DNA from: JBGFRR01 sp041695045
GTDB taxonomy: Bacteria; Bacteroidota; Ignavibacteria; UBA10030
Direction: 5' to 3'
DNA: 63,987 nucleotides
Assembly (NCBI GenBank): GCA_041695045.1
Contig: JBGFRR010000124.1
Coordinates: 1-63,987, forward strand
Shown: positions 26,433-35,853 of the stretch, in pieces
How the letters are laid out: each line of letters begins with the position of its first letter
Numbering within the stretch: position 1 is the first letter of the stretch
Made by a program: the position numbers and the translations under genes
The notes under the pieces: model-generated
Databases searched by the model: none
Told to the model about the DNA's origin: nothing
What the model saw: the letters and a program-made list of their open reading frames with translations, nothing else

Positions 26433-27530
26433 TTGAAAACCATTCTGAGTGTCGTTGGAGCCCGGCCGAACTTTATGAAAGTGGCTCCCCTGCACAGAGC
26501 GCTGCAGGCACATGCGGATACACTGCGGCATCTCATCGTCCATACAGGCCAGCATTACGACGATGCGATGTCGAAGGTGTTCTTTGAGGGTCTCGACCTT
26601 CCTCGGCCCGATGCGTATCTCGGTGTTGGCTCCGGCACGCACGCGGAGCAGACGGCGCGCATCATGGTAGAGTTTGAACGGGTGGTGCCGGCGATGAAGC
26701 CGGACGTCGTTGTCGTCGTTGGCGATGTCAACTCCACGCTCGCCTGCAGCTTGGTGAGTGTGAAGCTCGGCATACCGGTGGCGCACATCGAAGCGGGGTT
26801 GCGGAGCTTCGACAGGACAATGCCCGAAGAGATCAATCGACGGGTAACGGATGCGGTGGCGGATTTTCTGTTCGTGAGTGAACCGAGCGGTCTCGCGAAC
26901 CTCCGGCGTGAAGGCGTCGATGAGCGACGCATCTTCCATGTCGGGAATATCATGATTGATTCGCTTCTCGCGTACCGTGAGCGTGCTCGGTGTTCAGCGA
27001 TCCTGACCAACCTCAATGTCGATCCAAAGGCATTCACGCTTGTGACACTCCACCGTCCGAGCAATGTCGATACGCGAGAGGGGCTGGACGCGATTCTGAA
27101 GATCTTCGAGCGGCTTGCCGAGCGCACGACGATAGTCTTTCCCGTCCATCCGCGCACGAAGAAAATGATGGAACATTTCGGCATGATGCAGCGTGCGGCG
27201 GCCATCAAGCGCCTGAAGCTGACGGAGCCGTTGGGGTATCTGGATTTTCTGAACCTGATGGAAAACGCCCAATTCGTGCTGACCGATTCAGGAGGAATAC
27301 AGGAAGAGACAACGTTCCTCGGCATCCCCTGTTTGACGATGCGGGAGAACACCGAGCGTCCCATCACGATTGAAATCGGGACGAACATTCTGTGCGGTTC
27401 GAATGTCGAGACAGTTGTGCAGAAGAGTTTTGATATTCTCGACAGCCGACCAAAGCAAGGACGTGTGCCGGAGTTGTGGGATGGGAGGACGGCCGAGCGG
27501 ATTGCAACACTATTGCGTCAACGATTATGA
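26433..27530 (+). CDS. wecB: UDP-N-acetylglucosamine 2-epimerase (non-hydrolysing)
   Basis: A 365-residue GT-B fold epimerase: SVVGARPNFMKVAPL, HTGQHYDDAMS, VVGDVNSTLA, AHIEAGLRSFDRTMPEEINRR, TLHRPSNVD, and LTDSGGIQEETTFLGIPCLTMRENTERP. It converts UDP-GlcNAc to UDP-ManNAc for surface polysaccharide. The TTG at 26433 is the first usable start and gives the canonical N-terminus. Its stop lies within the start region of the OPX gene. Confidence 0.94.
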   Translation: MKTILSVVGARPNFMKVAPLHRALQAHADTLRHLIVHTGQHYDDAMSKVFFEGLDLPRPDAYLGVGSGTHAEQTARIMVEFERVVPAMKPDVVVVVGDVNSTLACSLVSVKLGIPVAHIEAGLRSFDRTMPEEINRRVTDAVADFLFVSEPSGLANLRREGVDERRIFHVGNIMIDSLLAYRERARCSAILTNLNVDPKAFTLVTLHRPSNVDTREGLDAILKIFERLAERTTIVFPVHPRTKKMMEHFGMMQRAAAIKRLKLTEPLGYLDFLNLMENAQFVLTDSGGIQEETTFLGIPCLTMRENTERPITIEIGTNILCGSNVETVVQKSFDILDSRPKQGRVPELWDGRTAERIATLLRQRL

Positions 27531-27541
27531 GGAGGATTCCT

Positions 27542-29287
27542 GTGAGTCAACTTCAATTGTCCATCACGCTGATTGCACTCGTACTGAGCGCACACGCCCT
27601 CGTTGGTCAGACAGTGCCGCAGCGACCGTTAGGAAATGAGCGGCTTCCTGAGCGGATGCTGCCCACGCAAACCCTCGATAAAGATCGGGCTGCTGAAGCG
27701 TTAGCTGTCAGTCCGATGGAAGGTCCCGTCGACCCGGAAACATACGTCGTCGGTCCCTCGGATTTGCTGCATGTTGGTGTCTGGGGGCCGTTGACTCTTT
27801 CGCATACGATCCCTGTTACACCGGAAGGTTCGATCATCATTCCAACGGTCGGGGAGATTCAACTTGCTGGAAAGAGCCTTGCCGAAGCCAAGCGAGAAGT
27901 CGGTGCTCGCGTGCGGCGAGAATACAAGATAGGGGACGTAACGCTCACGTTGGTGAAACCGCGATCGTTCATCGTAACGCTGCGGGGTGCGGTCTTAAAG
28001 GAGGGACAGTATATCGCCAGTGCGGTCGATCGTGTGGAGAAGATTCTCCGTGAGGGATCTACCCTGGAGCCGTTGCGGGCGAGTGCGAATGTGTTGTTTG
28101 ATCCAACTGCTGGTGTCGATCCATTTGGTGATGCCCCACTGCGCGTTCCCGGTGTCCGGCCAGCTTCAACGTTGGATGACAATGCATCACTTCGAAACGT
28201 CCGTCTGATCCGGCGCTCGGGAGACACCGTCCATGTTGACCTCTTGAAGTTTCATGTGCATCGTGATGACCGTTTGAATCCCTTCCTGCGGGATGGTGAC
28301 GTCATTGAAGTTCCAACGCGCAACCTCTCCCGCAACTTTGTTACCGTCGACGGTGAAGTGCATTCACCGGGCCAGTATGAGTTTGTCGAAGGCGACGACC
28401 TCCTCACGCTCCTCTCTATGGCGAACGGGTTGAAAACGGCCGCCGATTCCTCTCGTGTGCTCATGTATCGCATGAACGAATTTGGTGAGATGATTCAACC
28501 GACGGTCGTTAACCTTCGTGAAGTTCGAGCCGGCCGAGCGGACAATCTCATGCTCAACCGACGGGACCGAATTGTCGTGCAGGCTCAACCACACGCACCC
28601 AGTCCATCCCGCGTGTTCCTCACGGGAGAAATCAAAACCACCGGTCAGTATCCGATTGGAAATTCGGGTAAACATCTTTCGAAGGTTATCGAAGAGGCAG
28701 GTGGGTTTACCAACCATGCGTTCCTTCCCGGGGGCATGGTGTTGCGTCTGCAGTCTCGTCTCCACGATGTGGTTGACCGAAGGTTGGAGTTGCTTCGCAT
28801 GATGCGGGCGTACAATGTGCCACCGTCGGATAGCGCGTATTTTGTTCAGGACTTTGAAGTCGGGCGACAACCAGTGGTGGTGGATTTTGTGCGGCTCTTT
28901 GTTGACCGTGACACCACGGCAGATGTTTTGCTCCACCATGGCGATATCGTCTATATCCCATCCCAACAACAGACCATCCTTGTGCAGGGACAGATAGCGA
29001 ATCCGGGCTACATTAATTATGTTCCCGGCATGCCGCTAAGCTATTACATCCAGCGCGCGGGAGGATACTCGGAGCTTGCAATAACGGGTGAGGTCAAAGT
29101 TATCAAGCGAGGGAGCTTGGTTTGGGTCGATCCATCTGATACGGAGATTGAGGCTGGTGATCGCATCTGGGTGCCGAAGAAACCGCTCAGAGAGTTTGAG
29201 TACTACACGCGTGTCCTCAGCAACGTTGCCACCATCGTCTCTGCCATCACAACAACGATCATTCTTATTATCCAGATCAGTCGGTAA
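27542..29287 (+). CDS. Wza-type polysaccharide export protein (OPX, SLBB domains)
   Basis: A 581-residue outer-membrane polysaccharide export protein. The GTG at 27542 has GAGGAGGA at 27529-27536, better than the ATG at 27527; both are in frame. A signal peptide (LQLSITLIALVLSAHALVG) is followed by a Poly_export domain with VVGPSDLLHVGVWGP and GSIIIPTVGEI, then several SLBB units, recognisable by repeated patterns such as VTVDGEVHSPGQYEF, VFLTGEIKTTGQYPI and ILVQGQIANPGYINY. A C-terminal hydrophobic helix (VATIVSAITTTIILIIQI) should anchor it. No lipobox is seen. It is the exit pore of the capsule or O-antigen system together with the following Wzz-like protein. Confidence 0.92.
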   Translation: MSQLQLSITLIALVLSAHALVGQTVPQRPLGNERLPERMLPTQTLDKDRAAEALAVSPMEGPVDPETYVVGPSDLLHVGVWGPLTLSHTIPVTPEGSIIIPTVGEIQLAGKSLAEAKREVGARVRREYKIGDVTLTLVKPRSFIVTLRGAVLKEGQYIASAVDRVEKILREGSTLEPLRASANVLFDPTAGVDPFGDAPLRVPGVRPASTLDDNASLRNVRLIRRSGDTVHVDLLKFHVHRDDRLNPFLRDGDVIEVPTRNLSRNFVTVDGEVHSPGQYEFVEGDDLLTLLSMANGLKTAADSSRVLMYRMNEFGEMIQPTVVNLREVRAGRADNLMLNRRDRIVVQAQPHAPSPSRVFLTGEIKTTGQYPIGNSGKHLSKVIEEAGGFTNHAFLPGGMVLRLQSRLHDVVDRRLELLRMMRAYNVPPSDSAYFVQDFEVGRQPVVVDFVRLFVDRDTTADVLLHHGDIVYIPSQQQTILVQGQIANPGYINYVPGMPLSYYIQRAGGYSELAITGEVKVIKRGSLVWVDPSDTEIEAGDRIWVPKKPLREFEYYTRVLSNVATIVSAITTTIILIIQISR

Positions 29288-29323
29288 TGTGTCGGTTAGC
29301 AATCATTCTCGGATAGGATTCTT

Positions 29324-30493
29324 ATGGCGCAATCTAGCAGCTCGTCGTATTCATTCTCGGACTTCATCGCAACGGTTAGCCGGTGGAAACGTCAGATCGC
29401 GTTGAGCGTTCTGGCCGTGACAGTCGTTGCAGTCGGTGTAAGTTTCTTGCTTCCGCGGTGGTACACCTCATCGGTCTCACTTCTCCCGCCCAAAAACCCG
29501 GGACTGAGCGGTTTAGGTGGACTACTTGGCGGCGTCGGCGGAGCGGGGCCGTCGATTGTACGACAGCTCGGTTCACTGCGCGCGCTCGGTGCGGCTCCGG
29601 GGACTGCCGACCTCTACTCCTACATTGCCATTCTCAAAAGTCGCACATTGCTCGAACGGGTCGTTGAGGAATTCGACCTCATCACAGTGTACGGCATCAA
29701 GAAAAATTCTATCCTCGACGCCGTCGAAGAACTCCTCTCCAACGTCAACTTCGTTGTGAATGAAGAGGGGACGCTGATCATCGAAGTTGCCGATCGCGAT
29801 CCGCAGCGCGCCGCGGCCATGGCGAATTACTTTGCCAAGGTATTGGATGAACACAATCGCGAGCTCAGCGTCCGTGAAGCCCGCGGGCATCGGCAGTTTA
29901 TCGAGGCGCGGGTTGAACAGAATCTTGCTGACCTCAAACGGGCGGAAGAGAACCTGAAAGAGTTCCAGCAAAAGCACGGCATGGTTGCGGTCTCTGAGCA
30001 AGCGCAGGGCTCCATGTCGGCCTTGGCAGACCTGTATGCGGCGCGCGAGAAGAAAGCTCTTGAAGTGAACTTGATGAAGCGCATCCTCGGCGAGAACAAC
30101 CCACTTCTTATCTCGGCGCTGTTGGAGCTCAAGGAGCTTGATGCAAAGCTCCAGAATGTGCCGGACCAGGGCGTAGCGTACCTGAGGCTCTACAGGGAGT
30201 TCATCGTCCAGCAGCGGCTGTTCGAAACATTGCTGCCGCTCCTCGAGCAAGCAAAAGTGGAAGAGAACCGCAGCACGCCCACGCTGATGGTGTTGGACTC
30301 GGCCGTTGTTCCGGAGCTCCCGTCCAAGCCGAGGAAACGCATCATCGTTCTCGTCTTCTTTCTTCTTTCGCTCATCGTGAGCACATCGGTTGCGGTGTTT
30401 GTCAGCCGGTTAGAGCGCATGCGGGCGACGCATCCGGCTGAGTACGACAAGCTGCTACGAGGCTGGCGCGAGTTGTTCCGTTGGAAGAAATGA
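29324..30493 (+). CDS. Wzz-type chain-length determinant / co-polymerase
   Basis: A 389-residue inner-membrane protein: a first membrane helix near residues 25-45 (IALSVLAVTVVAVGVSFLL), a periplasmic part with a long coiled-coil (about 175-310), the PxxP-type LPSKPRKR motif, and a second helix (IIVLVFFLLSLIVSTSVAVF). It has no Walker tyrosine-kinase domain. A glycine-rich loop (GLSGLGGLLGGVGGAG) follows the first helix, as in FCB-group members. Partner of the OPX protein upstream; controls polymer length. Confidence 0.9.
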   Translation: MAQSSSSSYSFSDFIATVSRWKRQIALSVLAVTVVAVGVSFLLPRWYTSSVSLLPPKNPGLSGLGGLLGGVGGAGPSIVRQLGSLRALGAAPGTADLYSYIAILKSRTLLERVVEEFDLITVYGIKKNSILDAVEELLSNVNFVVNEEGTLIIEVADRDPQRAAAMANYFAKVLDEHNRELSVREARGHRQFIEARVEQNLADLKRAEENLKEFQQKHGMVAVSEQAQGSMSALADLYAAREKKALEVNLMKRILGENNPLLISALLELKELDAKLQNVPDQGVAYLRLYREFIVQQRLFETLLPLLEQAKVEENRSTPTLMVLDSAVVPELPSKPRKRIIVLVFFLLSLIVSTSVAVFVSRLERMRATHPAEYDKLLRGWRELFRWKK

Positions 30494-31587
30494 CCGATCC
30501 AGCGATGCAGGAGAGCCCACCAACCGGCCGTGCAGTGGTTGTTCTGTATGTTGGCCTGAAGTACGACTACGGGGATCCCCGGCGTGGCGCAAGCTACGAG
30601 CATGTCAATTTCCATCACACGTTGTCGCGCATGCCGTCGGTTCGACTCGAAGCGTTCCATTTCGACGAGGTGATGCGAACCGTCGAGCGTGAGGCAATGA
30701 ACCGGCAGCTTCTGGAAACAGTCCGTCGCGTACAGCCGGATGTCTGCTTCTTCGCACTCTTCACCGATGAGATCAAGCCTGAGACCATCGAACAGATTTC
30801 GAAGCAGTGCGTAACGGTTAACTGGTTCAGCGACGACCATTGGCGGTTCGAGAGTTTCTCGAAGTTCTGGGCACCTCGGTTTCGCTGGGTGGCGACGACG
30901 GATGCGCACGCGGTTGAGCGTTACCACGCCATCGGTTGCAGGCAGGTGATCCTGACACAGTGGGCGTGCAATCATTTTCTTTACAGGCCCCATGCAGAGA
31001 AAGCCGACCTCGATGTGACGTTCGTCGGCCAGGCACATTCTTCACGGAAGCAGTGGATCGAGCGGCTACGAAAGGCCGGAGTCGGCGTGCAGTGTTGGGG
31101 ACGAGGTTGGGAGAATGGGCGTCTGGGGCAAGACGAGATGATGCGGCTGTATGGCCGGAGCAAGGTCAATCTGAATTTCACAGAAAGCTCGGCGCGGTGG
31201 GGTGTGAAACCGGTTGCGAAGATTTTTTTGAAGCGCCGCGCAGATGGAACGTTTCGCATCAATTGTCCGCGTGCAATGGCGGGAGCGCTTTCGGTGCTGA
31301 TGAGGCCGCCGCGAACACAAATCAAGGGGCGGAACTTTGAGATTCCCGGCTGCGGGGGGTTTCTCTTGACGTCCTATGCCGAACGACTGGAGGAGTTCTA
31401 CAAGCTCGATGAGGAGGTGGCGGTGTTCAAAAGCGAAGAGGAACTGGTCGAAAAAGTTCGGTACTACATAGGGGATGAGGCGAAGCGGGAAGCGATTCGC
31501 CGTGCAGGCTACGAGAGGACAATACGCGATCACACGTTTGAGCGGCGGTTCGGCATGATGTTTCGCACGATGGGGTTTGAGGTGTAG
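30490..31587 (+). CDS. CgeB-like glycosyltransferase
   Basis: A 365-residue GT-B-like protein starting in an ATGA overlap with the wzz-like gene. It has a two-domain layout with NWFSDDHWRFE, VTFVGQAHSSRKQWIERL, LYGRSKVNLNF and EIPGCGGFLLTSYAERLEEFY, and the C-terminal AGYERTIRDHTFERRF, which match the CgeB / Glyco_trans_1_2 group. It probably adds a sugar to the growing repeat unit on the cytoplasmic side. Donor and acceptor are unknown. Confidence 0.78.
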   Translation: MTDPAMQESPPTGRAVVVLYVGLKYDYGDPRRGASYEHVNFHHTLSRMPSVRLEAFHFDEVMRTVEREAMNRQLLETVRRVQPDVCFFALFTDEIKPETIEQISKQCVTVNWFSDDHWRFESFSKFWAPRFRWVATTDAHAVERYHAIGCRQVILTQWACNHFLYRPHAEKADLDVTFVGQAHSSRKQWIERLRKAGVGVQCWGRGWENGRLGQDEMMRLYGRSKVNLNFTESSARWGVKPVAKIFLKRRADGTFRINCPRAMAGALSVLMRPPRTQIKGRNFEIPGCGGFLLTSYAERLEEFYKLDEEVAVFKSEEELVEKVRYYIGDEAKREAIRRAGYERTIRDHTFERRFGMMFRTMGFEV

Positions 31588-31617
31588 GTTTGTGGTGTTT
31601 TCTGGAGAGCGACTCGG

Positions 31618-32610
31618 ATGAACCAGCGTGTAAGTGTTGTCATACCCCTGTACAACGCAGGCCGATACGTTGAAGAGGGTTTACAATCCGTCCTCAAGCA
31701 AACGTTTCCTGTGTATGAGATACTCGTCGTAGACGACGGTTCTACGGATGATGGCCCTGCACGCGTCCGGAACATTGCCCAGGGGAAGCCCATGATTCGT
31801 TTGTTACAGCATCCCGGTGGTGAGAATCGAGGTCCGGGCGCTACGCGTGCGCTGGGGGTCGCCGAGGCAAGAGGGGAGTATGTCGCCTTTCTTGATGCCG
31901 ATGATGTATGGCGAGAAGATAAGCTCGAACGGCAGATGAAGGTCTTTGTCGAACATCCAGACGTTGTTCTCGCATACGGAAGGGAATTGGTCGTTGATGA
32001 ACACCTGCGCCCGACTAATATCAATGGTATGACTGTCCTTGGCGGGGGGAAGCCAAACGTGCCGACGAGGGTGTTTGCAACACTCATTCGTGAGAATGTT
32101 ATACCCACCTCATCCGTCATTGCCAGGCGAGAAAGCATCCTTGGAGTTGGGAACTTTAGAACCGAGCCTCGGGATCACTTTGAAGACTGGTTAGTATGGA
32201 CGCGGTTGGCCTACTTCTATCCCTTCCTGTTTCTTCCTGAAACTCTCGCGTACTATAGAACGCACGGCGAAAACCTGACGACAACATATTTTTTCCCCAA
32301 CCGACAACACATCCGGCATGAGGTAGGCTTCATCATGAATCTTTATTCGTACCTCAAGAATCGGCGCGATACGGATAGCGAAGAAGTACGCAGATCGCTC
32401 CGCACGAGCATTGTTCGACTTTTGTTGAGGGCGCGCTCATGGGGTGCTTCCCGTGAAGAACTCCAGACGATCACCGCTTCACTTACACAAGCGTTCCCTG
32501 ATGAGGCTCGTCGGGTCCGTATACTCCATCATTGTTCGCTCCTGTTGATGCCTCAGCTCCTGAAAATGCTTCGTCGTTTTCGGAGACGACTTGCTTTTTC
32601 GAGAGCTTGA
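31618..32610 (+). CDS. family 2 glycosyltransferase
   Basis: A 330-residue GT-A enzyme: SVVIPLYNAGRYVEEGLQSVLKQ, ILVVDDGSTDDG, GPGATRALGVAEARGEYVAFLDADDVW with the metal-binding DxD motif, then an acceptor domain with DHFEDWLVWTRLA. No membrane helices are seen. Cytoplasmic sugar transfer in the polysaccharide locus; sugar unknown. Start ATG 31618 with TGGAGAG upstream. Confidence 0.9.
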   Translation: MNQRVSVVIPLYNAGRYVEEGLQSVLKQTFPVYEILVVDDGSTDDGPARVRNIAQGKPMIRLLQHPGGENRGPGATRALGVAEARGEYVAFLDADDVWREDKLERQMKVFVEHPDVVLAYGRELVVDEHLRPTNINGMTVLGGGKPNVPTRVFATLIRENVIPTSSVIARRESILGVGNFRTEPRDHFEDWLVWTRLAYFYPFLFLPETLAYYRTHGENLTTTYFFPNRQHIRHEVGFIMNLYSYLKNRRDTDSEEVRRSLRTSIVRLLLRARSWGASREELQTITASLTQAFPDEARRVRILHHCSLLLMPQLLKMLRRFRRRLAFSRA

Positions 32611-32631
32611 AACGGTTGTATGCTCCAGAGT

Positions 32632-34083
32632 ATGACACATAGTGCCGCCATTGATCGGACATTGTTCAAGGCGACGTGGTTACTTCCCATTGCCATGTCG
32701 GTTGTGGTGTTGTCGGTGTTCGTTATGACGAATGAACTTGTGTTGGCGATTGTTCTCGCTGGGTTGGGCGGCATCGCGTTGAGCGCATCCGTTCGCAGCA
32801 GGCTTTACCTCCTCGTCGTTCTTCTTCCGTTTGCTCATGCCGGCATCGGCTTACCGGAGTTCACCGGCTTCGGAGTGTACGATATCTTTGTGCTCTGGTG
32901 TATTCTATTGTTTCTCTGGCGTGTGACTGTTGTACAGCTTTTGCGGTTCGAGCTTCCAGCGTCGCTGCAACTTGCATTCATCGTGATGGCTTTTTTTGTG
33001 CCGAGTGTGGTACACTCAGTCGATTTGTTCGAGACGTTCAGAGCCTTCGTGCAGTTCACCGTAAGCATTCTCACCGCTGCAGTGGTGTATGATTGTCTCA
33101 GGCGTGCAAACGATGTTGCGTTTCGTGATCGCGTTCTCAAGCTTCTCGTCTTTACAGCGGCGATTGTGAGTGTGATTGGGCTGGTGGAAACAATCCAGCG
33201 GGGCGGCTTCTTTGGCGTAGCGATGGGGAGAGCGTCGTTCAGCTTTTTCGCCGACCCGAATTACTTTTCGGGCTATTTGCTGATGGCGCTGGCGGTTGGC
33301 GTTGGCTTGACACTCAACGAAAAGAAGATTTTTCAGCAAGTGCTCCTCCTTGGGTCTTTGCTCGCCATCGTTGTGTCGATTATCGCAGGGGTCTCCAGGT
33401 CTGCCCTCCTTGTGCTGGTGTTGCTCATACTTGCCTATGCGGTGTATCTTTTGTTTCAGCCAGGCGTCCGAAAGTTGTTGAGCGTCGTCGTCATCGGTGG
33501 TTTTGTGGGGTTGGTTGGTGTACTCTTGTTCACCGATGTCGGTTCCAAAGTCGTTGACCTCTTCACACTGTCTCGTCGGATTGAGACCGTGGTCGCTGGC
33601 CAAGATGCGTCTGTTCAACAACGTCAAGCCATCACTGTTGTTACGCTCGGGGTCATTCAATCCAATCCTCTGATAGGGGTGGGGTTTGGTGCATTCGAAA
33701 AAACATTCGGCCAGTATCGCGGAGGCTATCTCTCCACCATTACGACAGGTTCTGCACATAACACATTCTTACGGATCCTGGGTGAGACAGGTCTTGTCGG
33801 TTTTCTCCCCTTCATGGTCTTTGTCGTGTTAGTGATGAGAGGACTGTGGAGAGCTTACCAAAGCAATCGAGACGAGAACGAGCGCGTGTTGTTCATTGCA
33901 ATCTTTTTCTCCCTTTCCACCTTCTGGCTGATGAGCCTCACGCTCGATCAATTGTTCGAGCCGCATTTCTGGGTTGTGTACGGAATAGGCTTGTATATGC
34001 TCTGGCGCCAATCGCAATCGACTCTAGCCGGAGACGAGAAACAAACAAAAACGAGTGATGTCGGACAGGTCGGGGAAGCGTAA
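32632..34083 (+). CDS. O-antigen ligase/polymerase family membrane protein
   Basis: A 483-residue protein with about 12 hydrophobic helices and the Wzy_C/WaaL region: a large loop after the helices with SVQQRQAITVVTLGVIQSNPLIGVGFGAFEKTFG and the conserved GSAHNTFLRILGETGLVGFLPF. It could polymerise repeat units (Wzy) or join polymer to a lipid acceptor (WaaL); in a locus with Wzz and Wzx the polymerase role is more likely. ATGs at 32620 and 32632 are both possible, neither with a strong Shine-Dalgarno. Confidence 0.85.
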   Translation: MTHSAAIDRTLFKATWLLPIAMSVVVLSVFVMTNELVLAIVLAGLGGIALSASVRSRLYLLVVLLPFAHAGIGLPEFTGFGVYDIFVLWCILLFLWRVTVVQLLRFELPASLQLAFIVMAFFVPSVVHSVDLFETFRAFVQFTVSILTAAVVYDCLRRANDVAFRDRVLKLLVFTAAIVSVIGLVETIQRGGFFGVAMGRASFSFFADPNYFSGYLLMALAVGVGLTLNEKKIFQQVLLLGSLLAIVVSIIAGVSRSALLVLVLLILAYAVYLLFQPGVRKLLSVVVIGGFVGLVGVLLFTDVGSKVVDLFTLSRRIETVVAGQDASVQQRQAITVVTLGVIQSNPLIGVGFGAFEKTFGQYRGGYLSTITTGSAHNTFLRILGETGLVGFLPFMVFVVLVMRGLWRAYQSNRDENERVLFIAIFFSLSTFWLMSLTLDQLFEPHFWVVYGIGLYMLWRQSQSTLAGDEKQTKTSDVGQVGEA

Positions 34084-34116
34084 GACCGCAGCACAATGCT
34101 CCGTGGAAAACGTGTG

Positions 34117-35307
34117 ATGAAGCTCTTGTTTGTGAATCCGGCAAGCGACCTTGGGGGAGTATCACAATACATTCTCTCTATTCTTCGTCACTTGCCGCGA
34201 GACGAGTATGACATTCACACTGCCGTCCACGGAAACGGATTGTTATGCGAAATCTTGCGGCGAGACGGTGTTCCCGTTCACCAACTACCGGTGGACTATT
34301 CAACCGTTTCGTTTTTCTCTTCGCTCATATCGTTGAGAAGGTTTTTGAAACGGGAGAACTTTGACCTTGTCCACGCACACACCGCGAAAGCGGGCCTGTT
34401 GTGTTGCCTCGCCAACGTGGGTTTGCCGGCAAAGGTTGTTTACACCGGACACGGATTCAGGTTTACGCAGAAGAGCTTCCTGCCGTTGAAGCTGTTGTTT
34501 TTTGTGTTTGAGCACTTCATCTGCCGCGCTGCTGACGTGGTCACCGTTTTGAGCCGGAGTGAATATGATTTTGGGATTGCAAAACGGTTGTTTAGCCCTC
34601 AGAAAGCCCGTATCGTTTCGATGTCGGTCGACGTCGAGCGATTTACCGATGGAACATCAACCCGGGCGCAGGCGGAACGAACGAAACTCGGAATACCCCA
34701 CGATGCCTTCGTCGTAGGCATGATCGGAAGGATCACGCACCAGAAAGACCCCGAAACCTTCGTCAACGCGGCTGCGGTGTTGAACGCTCTCCTTACGAAT
34801 GTCTGGTTTCTCTGGGTCGGCGATGGCGACCTCCGTGAGCAAACGACAGACCTTGCAAAGCGAATGCGAGTGTCGGACAGGTTCATCATCACCGGACAAC
34901 GCGATCGGGAGGACATTCCACTCCTGCTCTCAGCAATAGATGTTGTGCTGTTCACTTCGCGATTCGAAGGACTGCCCATCGTGTTGTTGGAGGCGATGGC
35001 CGCGAAGAAGCTTATCGTTGCCGCAAATGTCGGAAGCATACGGGATGTGATTCGAGACGGCGAGACGGGCTGGCTGTTTGATGCAGGCAATCATGCAAAA
35101 GCGGCTGCAATTCTCGAGACGATCTATCACAACCGGGGGCACCTCGATGCGATAGCGGATACGGCTCGAACGCTTGTTATGCGGAACTATACCCCGGAGG
35201 AAAAAATGGCGCGGGAGTTCCAAGCGATTTACCAAAAGGTTTTGGAACTTGCCTCTATCCGACCGTCAGAATCTGGGTTCACAGGCAGCAGGTGTGGTGG
35301 ATTTTAG
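34117..35307 (+). CDS. family 4 glycosyltransferase
   Basis: A 396-residue GT-B enzyme. Start ATG 34117 gives MKLLFVNPASDLGGVSQYIL; an ATG at 34096 adds seven residues. Conserved features are DLVHAHTAKAGLLCCLAN, GHGFRF, VGMIGRITHQKDPETF, FLWVGDGDLR and the donor-site block FTSRFEGLPIVLLEAMAAKKLIVAANVGSIRDVI with the EX7E glutamates. Retaining glycosyltransferase for the surface polysaccharide; sugar not known. Confidence 0.9.
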   Translation: MKLLFVNPASDLGGVSQYILSILRHLPRDEYDIHTAVHGNGLLCEILRRDGVPVHQLPVDYSTVSFFSSLISLRRFLKRENFDLVHAHTAKAGLLCCLANVGLPAKVVYTGHGFRFTQKSFLPLKLLFFVFEHFICRAADVVTVLSRSEYDFGIAKRLFSPQKARIVSMSVDVERFTDGTSTRAQAERTKLGIPHDAFVVGMIGRITHQKDPETFVNAAAVLNALLTNVWFLWVGDGDLREQTTDLAKRMRVSDRFIITGQRDREDIPLLLSAIDVVLFTSRFEGLPIVLLEAMAAKKLIVAANVGSIRDVIRDGETGWLFDAGNHAKAAAILETIYHNRGHLDAIADTARTLVMRNYTPEEKMAREFQAIYQKVLELASIRPSESGFTGSRCGGF

Positions 35308-35388
35308 GTGGTTTTGATTCTGACGCTGAGTAACTGATATTACGCAGAAACATCTCCTGCTCTTTCTTCAAGATCCCCTCTGTTCCGA

Positions 35389-35433
35389 GGGAGTTTGCGC
35401 CAAAGGCGCATCAGCCTATGGCTGAATACTCCC
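35389..35433. repeat. branched dyad with gggagt/actccc ends
   Basis: Outer arms gggagt (35389-35394) and actccc (35428-35433) enclose two perfect hairpins, gcgcc/ggcgc (35397-35409) and cagcc/ggctg (35412-35424). The outer motif occurs again as gggagt/actccc at 35465-35479 and before wecB. Confidence 0.7.
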
Positions 35434-35507
35434 GAGGACAACAGGTGGGCGGGGTGGGGTGTTCGGGAGTGAAACTCCCTCACAACTTCAAGACCCCCTG
35501 TTTATCC

Positions 35508-35559
35508 TCGTTCCCACGCTCCGTTTACCCCGTCGCTCTTTGGCGGGGCGTGGAAACGA
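35508..35559. repeat. REP-like hairpin
   Basis: tcgttcccacgct pairs with ggcgtggaaacga (35508-35520 with 35547-35559, one mismatch and one G-U pair) around an inner ccccg/cgggg stem. The cgttcccacgc core is of the type seen in REP sequences. Confidence 0.65.
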
Positions 35560-35581
35560 ATTGGCATGAGACTTAGCGTTG

Positions 35582-35597
35582 CCCCGACGAGTCGGGG
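35582..35597. repeat. cccgac/gtcggg palindrome
   Basis: ccccgac, ga, gtcgggg: perfect 7-bp hairpin, same family as the in-frame palindrome in rfbB. Confidence 0.7.
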
Positions 35598-35604
35598 GGA
35601 TGCA

Positions 35605-35696
35605 GTTCCGACGCGTCCCGCCATAGAACGGCGGGACATCCCGCTCAAAAGCAAGCGGGATTCAAGAGGCGAACACAAAACGTGGACCGTCGGAAC
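35605..35696. repeat. branched dyad with 9-bp outer stem
   Basis: gttccgacg (35605-35613) pairs perfectly with cgtcggaac (35688-35696). Inside lie two perfect 8-bp hairpins, gtcccgcc/ggcgggac (35615-35637) and atcccgct/agcgggat (35638-35661). The whole would fold as a three-arm structure. Confidence 0.75.
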
Positions 35697-35853
35697 GAGA
35701 GTAATAATCAGATATAATCCCGCATAGAAGAAAAAGCCTCTTTGCGTAACATCACTGAGTAATTACTTTGAGACTTCTGAAAAATTGATTTTCTACTGTA
35801 GCTGCAAACTCTGGGTTGTCTTTTTCCCACGAACTTGCACCGTATTCGACCTC

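Larger units (their letters stand above)
35308..35853. other. repeat-rich noncoding region in the polysaccharide locus
   Basis: About 545 bases without a gene, filled with inverted repeats: 35389-35433, 35465-35479, 35508-35559, 35582-35597 and 35605-35696 (listed separately). A TATAAT at 35713-35718 could be a -10 box but no -35 is seen at the right distance. No ORF looks real. Confidence 0.7.

Noticed and set aside
35308..35853. CRISPR array
   Set aside because: There are many inverted repeats but no regularly spaced direct repeat with unique spacers; none was seen anywhere in the window.
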